From: Rhizocola hellebori
GTDB taxonomy: Bacteria; Actinomycetota; Actinomycetes; Mycobacteriales; Micromonosporaceae
Direction: 5' to 3'
NCBI RefSeq assembly: GCF_016862955.1
Contig: NZ_BONY01000031.1
Coordinates: 1 to 64,000 of the forward strand
Length of the DNA stretch: 64,000 bases
The notes beneath the pieces are model-generated. The model worked only from the letters and a program-made list of their open reading frames with translations, had not been told where the DNA came from and did no database searches. Position 1 is the first letter of the stretch. Every line of letters begins with the position of its first letter. Of the stretch, positions 1 to 7,531 are shown piece by piece. Made by a program: the position numbers and the translations under genes.

Positions 1-756
1 CCACCGGCCCGCCGCCGTGCTCAAGCTGCCCTTCCACCGACGCGCCGACGCGCTCGAGCCGCCGGAGGTGCCGTCGCGGTGGGTGGCGGGTGGGGCGGGG
101 GTTGCTTGCCAGGTTTGGGTTAGCTCGGTGTGGGGGAACCACCAGAAGCGGAAGTATGGTGTGGCCAGCAGCTCGTCGAGGTGGTCCAGGGTAGTGTCCA
201 ATGTGGAGCGATGGCTGGTGGCGTGCAGGTCGAAGGCGGGCACGTGGCGCAGGGTGACCGCGGAGATCACGCCTAGCGCGCCGAGTGACACCCTGGCCGC
301 TGCGAGCAGATCGCCTTGGGTGTCCAGGATCTGGCCCGCGGCGTCGACCAGGCGCAGCCCGGTCACCTGCTGGTCAAGCGCGCCAACGGAAAGGCCGGTG
401 CCGTGGGTGCCGGTGCTGATCGCGCCCGCCACCGTCTGCTGCGCGATCGAGCCCATGTTCGCAAGGGCTCGCCCATGCCCCGCCAAGAAGTCGTTCAGGT
501 CGTGTAAACGCATGCCGCCCTGCACGGTCACCTCGTGGTCGGTGAACGACAGCACGCGGTTGAGCCGATCCAGCAGGACCAGGTCGCCACCGCCGTCGGC
601 GGCCGCGATAGGGCCACAGCTGTGCCCAGACCCGGCCACCTTCAGCGGCCTGAGCGCGCCACTCACCACGGAGGCCAGCTTGGCTTCGGAGGCCGGGCGG
701 TGCACCCGGCGCGGGCGGGCGGTGACCGTACCCGCCCAGTTGCGCCAGCGCGGCAT
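1..756 (-). CDS. FAD-linked oxidase, gulono/arabinono-lactone oxidase-like (C-terminus off the window)
   Basis: The first 252 codons of a flavin oxidase are visible and the gene continues past the left edge. The FAD-binding PCMH fold is shown by LKVAGSGHS (residues 38-46) and by AGAISTGTHGTG (residues 109-120). In L-gulono- and D-arabinono-1,4-lactone oxidases and sugar-alcohol oxidases the GHS histidine, here His45, carries the covalent FAD, so the same is expected here. The C-terminal substrate domain is missing from the window, so lactone oxidase and alditol oxidase cannot be told apart. The ATG at 756 lies 2 nt after the stop of the glycosyltransferase upstream, so the two are probably co-transcribed. 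No stop occurs in this frame down to base 1. Confidence 0.85.
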   Translation of the reverse strand, partial: MPRWRNWAGTVTARPRRVHRPASEAKLASVVSGALRPLKVAGSGHSCGPIAAADGGGDLVLLDRLNRVLSFTDHEVTVQGGMRLHDLNDFLAGHGRALANMGSIAQQTVAGAISTGTHGTGLSVGALDQQVTGLRLVDAAGQILDTQGDLLAAARVSLGALGVISAVTLRHVPAFDLHATSHRSTLDTTLDHLDELLATPYFRFWWFPHTELTQTWQATPAPPATHRDGTSGGSSASARRWKGSLSTAAGRW

Positions 757-758
757 TG

Positions 759-1598
759 CTAGGCTCCGAACCGGGCGGCCGGCGCCATCTGGTAGGCGGC
801 GCCATGCTGCTCGAAACCGCGGCGTGCCTCGTCGATCGCGTCGAGCACGGAGGCGGGCGGCTCACTGTCGCGAGTGGAATCGATGCCACGGTAGGCCAGG
901 GTGGTCAGCCGGTGCGCCCGATCCTGGGTCATCAGCGCCTGCAGCCGATGCGTGTAGGCGAAGGCCAGGGTGCCCGGATGCCACGGGTGGTAGAGCACCG
1001 GCTCGCGGGGCCAGCACACTTCCAGCCCCAGGTTCTTCAGGCGCACGTACATGTCGAAGTCGTTGCCGTGGTCGCCGGTGGCGAAGACTGGGTGCTGGTC
1101 GTATCCGTTGAGCTCCACCAGCCAGCGCCGGCGCACCCCCAGACAGCCGCCCCAGTTGGACGGGTGGGTCAGCACCCCGGTCTGCCGCAGATGGGCCAGG
1201 TCGACCTCGTCGCGGTGGCAGTCCTTGGGCTCGTTGTAGCGGTAGTTGTAGGTCACCAGCCGCGGGTTGCGTTCATGCAGCAGCCACATGCGTTCCACAA
1301 AATCGGGCTCCACCACCAGATCCCCGTCGGGGATCAGGACGAGCTCGCCGCGGGCGGCGCAAATGCCGGCGTTGAAGCAGTAGGACGAGTGGTAGACCCC
1401 GGTGCGGCCCAGGGTCAGCAGCCGGGCGCGCGGCGCTTCGGCGGCGATCGCGGCATTGACCGCGGGATCGACCGTGCCGTAGTACTCGACCCAGATCAGC
1501 TCGAAGTCGGCAAAACTCTGCTGCGCGAAGGCCGGGATGGCATGGAAGGCCTCGCGAAACGATCCATCGATCATGATGATACTGACCTTGGGTAGCAC
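759..1598 (-). CDS. family 2 glycosyltransferase
   Basis: This is a GT-A fold, family-2 type glycosyltransferase of about 279 residues, predicted cytoplasmic because it has no signal peptide or membrane segment. It opens with the beta1 strand PKVSIIMIDGSF. It carries a DxD-type metal/nucleotide motif in LIPDGDLVVEPD and a downstream acidic region, TGDHGNDFDMYVRLK, of the kind that supplies the catalytic base in GT2 enzymes. Donor and acceptor cannot be deduced. The start is uncertain: GTG at 1598 directly precedes the first strand, while an in-frame TTG at 1616 would add six residues, and neither has a clear ribosome site. It is followed 2 nt later by the FAD oxidase gene, which suggests joint action on a glycan or glycoside. 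Confidence 0.85.
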   Translation of the reverse strand: MLPKVSIIMIDGSFREAFHAIPAFAQQSFADFELIWVEYYGTVDPAVNAAIAAEAPRARLLTLGRTGVYHSSYCFNAGICAARGELVLIPDGDLVVEPDFVERMWLLHERNPRLVTYNYRYNEPKDCHRDEVDLAHLRQTGVLTHPSNWGGCLGVRRRWLVELNGYDQHPVFATGDHGNDFDMYVRLKNLGLEVCWPREPVLYHPWHPGTLAFAYTHRLQALMTQDRAHRLTTLAYRGIDSTRDSEPPASVLDAIDEARRGFEQHGAAYQMAPAARFGA

Positions 1599-1680
1599 GG
1601 CTATAGTTCTACCCAAGTTGGCTTGCAGGCCACTAGAGCGCCGCCAAGCCGAGCAGGCGTGCTCTTACGCGCTGATCTGG

Positions 1681-1917
1681 TCAGGGGTGGCGCCACCGTC
1701 CAGCAGATAGCTGTCGGCCCCGCCGTGCCTCCCAGTTCCAGCGCAGATCGAGAATCCGGCTTACCCCGCTCTCGGTGATGGCGCGGATTCCCTGAGGCGT
1801 CAAGCGATTGTGGTTGTCGGAACGAAACAGCGCACCCATTCGAGTGCGGCCGCCGGTTGCGGTGGGCAGGCCGCCGAGGTCTCGGGCATTGACGCAGTCG
1901 GGCCAGAACATTCTCAT
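1681..1917 (-). pseudogene. truncated tyrosine-phosphatase-family remnant
   Basis: The 78-residue product matches only the N-terminal quarter of the bacterial protein-tyrosine/serine phosphatase family (Y_phosphatase3 type). NARDLGGLPT, GALFRSDN, RLTPQGIRA and RILDLRW are all in the expected order. After DLRWNWEA the reading frame turns into unrelated residues and stops. The catalytic HCxxGKDRTG loop is not found in any frame between here and the glycosyltransferase. I infer a decayed gene rather than a functional small protein. It sits between the end of the injection-system operon and the glycosyltransferase, which marks a rearrangement scar at that border. Confidence 0.65.
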
Positions 1918-1956
1918 CGCGATGCCTCCGGCCCGTCCTCGTCGTCTGCGCGAAGG

Positions 1957-2253
1957 TTAGTCCTCGCCGTGCAGCTCGGCCAGCTCGGCCAGTTTCTCCT
2001 CCCACTGCTTGGTCGCTGCGGCTAGCGACTCCTGCCACGCTTCGGCCACGGTTTTGGCGCCGGCCAGGGCTTCGGTGTGCCGGCCGATGGCCGCGGCGAG
2101 GTCGATGTCGGTGTCGGCGATCCGGCGCAGGTCGTCGGCAGCCAGCAGTTTGGCGGCCTCCTCCCGCTGGGCGGAGGCGACGCGCTGGAACCGCGCGGAG
2201 GTGTCCACCATCCCGGTGAGTGCGGACCGTAGCACCCTGATGTTCTCTGGCAT
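1957..2253 (-). CDS. small helical protein at the end of the injection-system operon
   Basis: A 98-residue protein of almost entirely helical, charged character. It contains runs such as SAQREEAAKLLAADDLRR and TKQWEEKLAELAELHGED and is rich in Ala, Glu and Leu, consistent with a coiled coil. It has no signal peptide and no membrane segment. The ATG at 2253 lies 11 nt after the stop of the beta-helix protein, so it is the last gene of the injection-system transcription unit. No family was recognised. A chaperone, a short structural factor or a cargo-adaptor role are all possible. A much longer frame through the same bases (to 3825) is a shadow of the beta-helix gene. Confidence 0.6.
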   Translation of the reverse strand: MPENIRVLRSALTGMVDTSARFQRVASAQREEAAKLLAADDLRRIADTDIDLAAAIGRHTEALAGAKTVAEAWQESLAAATKQWEEKLAELAELHGED

Positions 2254-2264
2254 CGGCTTGTGTC

Positions 2265-5200
2265 CTATCCGATCGGGTTGAGCGCGTCGCGGGCCACCTC
2301 GTGCCCGTTGATCTGGATGCCGCCGCTGGTGATGTTGCCGACGGCGACCGCGGCCGACCTGGCCGTGATGGAAAGCGAGGGATGCCCGCCGCTTAGCCGG
2401 TTGCCCTGCGCGATCGCGGTGGCCGCGTTGATCCGGGCCACCTCGCGGTCGGTCTCGCTGGGATGTGAGCCACGGTTGCCGGTCAGGTGGACGTCGCCGG
2501 TGACGGTGACGTTGATGGCCGGCTCCTGCCCGCCTCCCTGCAGCGTGTTGCGGGTCAGCTCGGCATCGGCGGTGACCTGTGCCATCAGGTAAGCGCTGTC
2601 GCCCGCGAAGGTCCACGTGCCGGCGGTGGTGGCGGCCGAGCGGAAGAGCTGGAAGCTGGCCCGTTGCACCCCCATCAGCAGCATCGGGGTCCAAGCAGCG
2701 CGCAGTCCCTCCTCGGTCTCGCCGCGTACGGTGTTGTCCGTCACCGACATCGTGCTCTGCCAGAAGGCGCAGCCGATGCCGACGCTCGTCCCGCCGGAGT
2801 TGGCCGAACCGATGCGCGACACCATGTTCCCCGAAATCCTTGCCTCCACACAGGAGGCGACGAGGATGCCGTAGCCGTTTCCGCCGGTGTCGCTCGCGGC
2901 CACCCCGTCGATGGTGTTGCCGCTGATGAGCGCGGATTGCACGCCGATGACGGCGATGCCCATCAGCATCGCGGCCTGGATATAAGGTCTGTCCACCAAG
3001 GACGCCGCCAGGTGCTCGCTGAGCACCGCCGACACCCGGCTTCGAGCACCCGCCGCCAGACCGACGCCGCCCGCGGCGGAGGCCGCGGAGGCCGCGGAGG
3101 CAGGGGCGGTGGTGGCGGAGGTGGGGATGGCGGCGGCGGAGAGGGCGGTGATGCCGGGGTTGACGCGTGCCGAGGCGCGCATCGCGGCGGCGCTGCCGAA
3201 GTGCAGCGTGGGCTCGTCGGCGGTGGCCTCCCGGAACGAGGGCTGGCCCGCGACCTCCGCCCGCAGGCGGTCGGCGAACCGGTCGGAGAGCCGGCCGGGG
3301 AAGGGAAGGCTTGACGAGCCCGCGGAAAGGTCGAGCACGTGGTTGTTGTCCACCGAAACCCGGCCGCTCAGCGCCGCGGGCTGGACCAGGACACCGCCAC
3401 CGCATTTGCGCACGATGTTGTGCTTGATCAGCAGGCTGGAAAGCTGCGCCGAGACCACGATGCCGGTGCCGCCCATGCCTGCGATCCGGTTGCCGAGCAC
3501 CATGGCCACCCCGTCCGGGGTGTCCGGCGGGGCCGCCTGCAAAGCGATGCCGTGCTTGCCCTGCACCCGGGACGCGCCGACGACGGTGTTGCCGCTGATG
3601 CTGGCGCGGCCGCCGGTGACGATGCCGGCGCCGGTGACCTCCAGCATGTTGCGGTCGATGTTCAGCGTGCCGTCGACTCCGGCCACGTCCTGTGGCACCA
3701 GGCCGGTCATCACTATCCCGGCGTCCTCGCACGCGGTGAACTGGTTGCCGGCCACCGAGGTCAGCCCGGTGTGCTCGACGACTCCGTTGTGGTCTATGCC
3801 CAGATCGATGCCTCGCCCGGTACACGAGAAGAAATTGTCTTGAATGGACAGACCCGCGGTGAGCAAGCCTTTGTCGTCAAGGTGGGTCTGTGCGGTCAGG
3901 CCGGCGAAGCCGGTGAAGAGGCAGTTGCGGATGGTCAGTAGCTGTTGCACACCGCTGAGGCCAAGGCAGCTGCCCTGTTCCCATTCGTGGGTCACCCGCA
4001 GCGCGTCGGCGACACAGTTGCGGTTCGCCGAGCCGAAGACCACGGCGGGCATGTCGCCCCGGGTGCTCACCGCAAAGTTTTCCAGCACCACGTCGCGGCT
4101 TCGGGTGACCGACAGAACCCCGTTGGGCGCCTTGAGCACGGTGGCCGCGCCTACCCCGCGGATCCGGATCGACCGCGCGCCGTCTATCTTCACCACATCT
4201 TCGAGCTCGTAGACGCCGGGGCAGAGGGTTATCGTGCCGCCATTGTGTTTCTTGAGCGTCTCGATGGCCTCCTGCAGCGAATCGCCTGGCGACACACAGA
4301 TCTCGCAGCCGCAGCTCTCGCCGGTGGAGGGCCAGTCGGGGCGACAGTCGGTGACCGGGCCGCCGATCGTGAGCAGCGCCAGCTTCGCGTAATGCAGATG
4401 GGTGCCGCGAGGCGGCGCCGCGGTCAGCTTCTCCACCGAGGCGTCGGCGACGCGGGCGGCGAAGACCCAATGGTCGCCGGGGCGGGGCTTGCCGGTGGCG
4501 GCGAAGGTGAAGGTGACCGTCACCCCGAGCTCGAGCAGGAAAGCCTTGCCGCTGGCCGGAATCGGGATCGGACCCGAATCCCACTTGCGCACCCGCAGAT
4601 GGTGGGTGGAATTCGCCAGGTCGGCGGGAAGCGGCGAATCCAGCAGGATGACGTTGCCCTCCTCCACGGTGACCTTGCGCATCTCGCCGGGGGTGTGGTC
4701 CAGCTCGAGCCGGTCGTCAAGCACCTCGACCCAATCGCCCGACTTGATGCTCAGCAGCTCGTCGCGGCCCAGCGCGGTCAGGCGCAGCCGCGACGTGGAG
4801 ATGGATTTGTCCACCGCGCTGGTGATGGTGGCGTTGTCCCGGGACCACTTGAACTCGGTCGCCGAATGCAGCTCCACGCGGTAGAGCTGGTTCTCCGGGC
4901 CGCGGTAGCCCTTGCTCGGCGGCACCTCGCACGGGCCCGACGGCGGGTCGCTGTCGTCCGTGCCGGTGGTCAGCCGGGCCGAGGAGGGCGCGGTCAGCTC
5001 CGCCCACTTGGCGATCGTCGAGTCGCAAGTCAGACCCGTGCCCACGTTGGGCAGCACCCGAACCTGCCACGCGGTCTGGTTGCGGGTAGTGGTCTCGACG
5101 CCGATCGCGGGCTCGACGAGGTCTGGCGTGTTGAGATGGTCCAGCTCCCGTTGCCACGCCACGAGATAGAACAGATGCTGCCCGCCGGTGGTGGGCGCAT

Positions 5201-5573
5201 CGGTGACGTCGCGGCGGTAGGGCTGCTGGGTGTAGGCGATGGCGGCGTTGCCGTTGGGCTCGGCGAGGATCGGCTCGAGGTCCGTTTTCGTCAGCAGGCC
5301 ATGGTTTTCGGCGAGCAGCCCGTCGACGTAGAGGCGTCCCGCGCCGATCGAGATGACCCCGCCCGCCTCAGTGATCTTGAAGGCGTCGGGGGTCAGCCGC
5401 GACACGATCGACGGGGTCGGCGCCAGGTCGACCATCTGTGCGCGCACGCGCCGATCGGTGATGGCCACCTGCTCGTTGAAATCGGCGTCCAGCCACACGC
5501 GCCCTTGCAGGCTGCCGATGCCGCTGTGGTCGCGCAGCGGGTCGAACCGGACCCGGCTTAGGTCAGCACTCAT
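2265..5573 (-). CDS. large beta-helix protein of the injection system (DUF6519-type)
   Basis: This 1102-residue protein starts with a conserved injection-system module (RFDPLRDHSGIGSLQGRVWL, then a domain to about residue 400). A cysteine cluster, CGCEIC, follows at about residue 420. Next comes a long right-handed parallel beta-helix with pectate-lyase-like turns such as GGTITLCPGVYEL and repeated NxI/NxV ladders. It is interrupted by a low-complexity, Ala/Ser/Thr-rich segment of about 110 residues at roughly 750-865. Such proteins sit at the outside of eCIS baseplates and may act as spike-like or fibre-like appendages; that role is inferred. It lies 11 nt after the tail-I-type gene. No separate receptor-binding fibre was found, so this protein is the best candidate for surface contact. 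Confidence 0.75.
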   Translation of the reverse strand: MSADLSRVRFDPLRDHSGIGSLQGRVWLDADFNEQVAITDRRVRAQMVDLAPTPSIVSRLTPDAFKITEAGGVISIGAGRLYVDGLLAENHGLLTKTDLEPILAEPNGNAAIAYTQQPYRRDVTDAPTTGGQHLFYLVAWQRELDHLNTPDLVEPAIGVETTTRNQTAWQVRVLPNVGTGLTCDSTIAKWAELTAPSSARLTTGTDDSDPPSGPCEVPPSKGYRGPENQLYRVELHSATEFKWSRDNATITSAVDKSISTSRLRLTALGRDELLSIKSGDWVEVLDDRLELDHTPGEMRKVTVEEGNVILLDSPLPADLANSTHHLRVRKWDSGPIPIPASGKAFLLELGVTVTFTFAATGKPRPGDHWVFAARVADASVEKLTAAPPRGTHLHYAKLALLTIGGPVTDCRPDWPSTGESCGCEICVSPGDSLQEAIETLKKHNGGTITLCPGVYELEDVVKIDGARSIRIRGVGAATVLKAPNGVLSVTRSRDVVLENFAVSTRGDMPAVVFGSANRNCVADALRVTHEWEQGSCLGLSGVQQLLTIRNCLFTGFAGLTAQTHLDDKGLLTAGLSIQDNFFSCTGRGIDLGIDHNGVVEHTGLTSVAGNQFTACEDAGIVMTGLVPQDVAGVDGTLNIDRNMLEVTGAGIVTGGRASISGNTVVGASRVQGKHGIALQAAPPDTPDGVAMVLGNRIAGMGGTGIVVSAQLSSLLIKHNIVRKCGGGVLVQPAALSGRVSVDNNHVLDLSAGSSSLPFPGRLSDRFADRLRAEVAGQPSFREATADEPTLHFGSAAAMRASARVNPGITALSAAAIPTSATTAPASAASAASAAGGVGLAAGARSRVSAVLSEHLAASLVDRPYIQAAMLMGIAVIGVQSALISGNTIDGVAASDTGGNGYGILVASCVEARISGNMVSRIGSANSGGTSVGIGCAFWQSTMSVTDNTVRGETEEGLRAAWTPMLLMGVQRASFQLFRSAATTAGTWTFAGDSAYLMAQVTADAELTRNTLQGGGQEPAINVTVTGDVHLTGNRGSHPSETDREVARINAATAIAQGNRLSGGHPSLSITARSAAVAVGNITSGGIQINGHEVARDALNPIG

Positions 5574-5584
5574 CTTCGCCGTCC

Positions 5585-7531
5585 TTACGTAGCGTAGAAG
5601 ATCCCGGCCTCAAGGCCGAACCGGAGGTATTCGTCAAGGCGCACCCGCAGGTTCGCTTCGCGCTGCGGGGCGAACAGGTAGTTGCCCACACCCATTTCAC
5701 TCTCATTGTCCGCTCCCTGCCGCACACTGTCCGATGTGGAGCGCCGAAGCTGCGCATAGCCGACATCGCTGAAACGCATGCTGGTGAAGTCCGGCCGCGG
5801 CGTCGAGACGCAGCTGTACTGGCGCGGTGTCAGCGACTGCGCGGGCAGGTAGCTGAAACGCACGCAACCGCTTTGCCGGCGTTTGACGGTCACCTTGCCA
5901 AGGACGATCGAGTTGGAGATCTCCACCTCGGTCGCTTCGATGCCGCCGTACACCGTGCACGCTTCAAGAATCACCATGCCTTCTTTCTGGTACCCGGCAA
6001 CGCCCGCCGAGCCCGCATCGACCACGCAGTCGGTGAGCTTCACCACCGCCCCCTCCACGGCCGTCACCGGCCCGGTCACGCAGCGCTCCAGCTCGACGGT
6101 CGCGAAGGGATGCTCGACGATCAGGCTGGCCGCGCCGGGTTTGCCCGGCTCGTTGGCAGTGGTGCGGGTCAGACCCGGTACCAGGGTGCAGTGGCGCAGC
6201 ACCACCTTGCGTATCCCGATGTCGGCGTTGGCCGGGATCACCAGTGGCCCACCGCTGATCATCAGACCGTCCAGCACGATCGTCGCGTCGTCGGCCGGGC
6301 TCAGCTTGACCTGGGTCTTCGTGCTCAGGTGCGGCCGGTGCCAGTTGGCGCTGCGCAGCACGACCGTCTTGCCCTGCGCAGCGGTGATCTCGGCGGGCGC
6401 GGGGTACTCCCAGTTGTCCTCGATCTGCACCGTGCCGCCGTTGGCGTCGAGCAGGGCGGCCAGATCCTCGCCGCCGCTCGCCAGCACCGGCTCGGTCTCG
6501 GGCGCCACCAGCGCGGGCAGCCGCCGCGAGTATCCCCCGCCACCGATGTCCAAAGTGGACCCGTAGTGGTAGCTGCCGATCGCGGTGACATTGCCGGTGA
6601 CATCCTGCGGGAAGTAGACCCGGCCCAGCACCGGATCGATGGCGATGACGCCGGCCTCGGGCGCGTGCGCCCAATCGTCGCCGGGCACATCGGAAAGGTC
6701 GCAAATCCTCACGGTGCCCGGGGTCGGCGCGCCCAGCAGCCCCACCAGCAGGCTGCGGTCGGGGCCGTAATAGTGGTCCAGATTGGCCTTGAGAACCCGC
6801 CGGGTCAGCGGCAGCGGAACGTCCGAGGGCTCGGCCAGATGCGTGATCTCCGCCTCGGCGCGCTGCTTGCCGAACAGGCGCTGATCGATGCCGAGCGGGT
6901 GGAACCGGAAGCGCCGCTTGTCAGTTCCGCCATGGGGGGTCAGCTTCACCCGGGTCAGCTCCAGCGCCGCCGCCCGCCACAGGAAGATGCCCACGTTGTG
7001 GATGTTGTAGCGGCCGGTGCCGGTGGAGATCCGGCGCACGTCGGCAAGGTGGGCGTGGTCGTCGAAGGCGGTGCCCAGCCACTCCAGCTGCGCCACCCGC
7101 ATGTCGAGGGTGCCGCCCCGGCCCGGCCGGGTGTGGTTCATGTATTGGGTCGCGGCGAGGCGCTCGAAGAATTCGACCGCCCGCGCCTTCCAGCCGGTGA
7201 CATCGAGCGCGAGCTGTTCCAGCATCGCGGCTGTGCCCTTGCGCCGCCTGTAAGCGATGGTGTTGGCCACCTCGGCGCGCGGCGACGAAATCCGCGCCGT
7301 GCTGCGCGCCGCATCCTCGTGCAGGGGCCGGTAACCGACCAGCTCGCCGATGTAGGGCACCACCCAGTCGGCGCAGGTCTCGATGAACTGGTCATCGTGA
7401 AACTGATCGAGACTGTCCTCGAGCACCCCGAGCTGGCTGGCGATGATGGTCAGCAACCGCTTGAGCTGCCCGTCGCCCAGCTCGTCACGCGCCCGGTAGA
7501 CCCTCGGAAGAAGATCATAAAGCTCGGTCAT
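5585..7531 (-). CDS. tail protein I-like baseplate protein with C-terminal beta-helix
   Basis: A 648-residue protein. The N-terminal 170 residues (LYDLLPRVYRARD, then QFHDDQFIETCADWVVPYIG and RRRKGTAAMLEQLA) match phage tail protein I / P2 gpI-type proteins, which sit between the J-type wedge and the distal appendages; the eCIS counterpart is Afp12/Pvc12. The C-terminal 300 residues look like a right-handed beta-helix, with repeated short strands such as VVLRHCTLVPG and VVKLTDCVVDAG. The ATG at 7531 overlaps the stop of the preceding J-type gene in an ATGA, which implies translational coupling. Predicted cytoplasmic until particle release. Confidence 0.8.
   Translation of the reverse strand: MTELYDLLPRVYRARDELGDGQLKRLLTIIASQLGVLEDSLDQFHDDQFIETCADWVVPYIGELVGYRPLHEDAARSTARISSPRAEVANTIAYRRRKGTAAMLEQLALDVTGWKARAVEFFERLAATQYMNHTRPGRGGTLDMRVAQLEWLGTAFDDHAHLADVRRISTGTGRYNIHNVGIFLWRAAALELTRVKLTPHGGTDKRRFRFHPLGIDQRLFGKQRAEAEITHLAEPSDVPLPLTRRVLKANLDHYYGPDRSLLVGLLGAPTPGTVRICDLSDVPGDDWAHAPEAGVIAIDPVLGRVYFPQDVTGNVTAIGSYHYGSTLDIGGGGYSRRLPALVAPETEPVLASGGEDLAALLDANGGTVQIEDNWEYPAPAEITAAQGKTVVLRSANWHRPHLSTKTQVKLSPADDATIVLDGLMISGGPLVIPANADIGIRKVVLRHCTLVPGLTRTTANEPGKPGAASLIVEHPFATVELERCVTGPVTAVEGAVVKLTDCVVDAGSAGVAGYQKEGMVILEACTVYGGIEATEVEISNSIVLGKVTVKRRQSGCVRFSYLPAQSLTPRQYSCVSTPRPDFTSMRFSDVGYAQLRRSTSDSVRQGADNESEMGVGNYLFAPQREANLRVRLDEYLRFGLEAGIFYAT

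Noticed and set aside
374-889. A 171-codon minus-strand frame over the FAD oxidase start
   Set aside because: The FAD oxidase frame carries the GSGHS and STGTHGTG motifs. This other frame is only Arg/Pro-rich shadow sequence.
2967-3135. GC-rich repeats in the beta-helix gene taken as a minisatellite or regulatory element
   Set aside because: The repeats are in frame and code for the Ala/Ser-rich segment. No independent structure is visible.
1957-3825. A 622-codon frame covering the end of the beta-helix gene
   Set aside because: Only its last 98 codons (from 2253) make a plausible protein. The rest is a shadow of the beta-helix protein in another frame.
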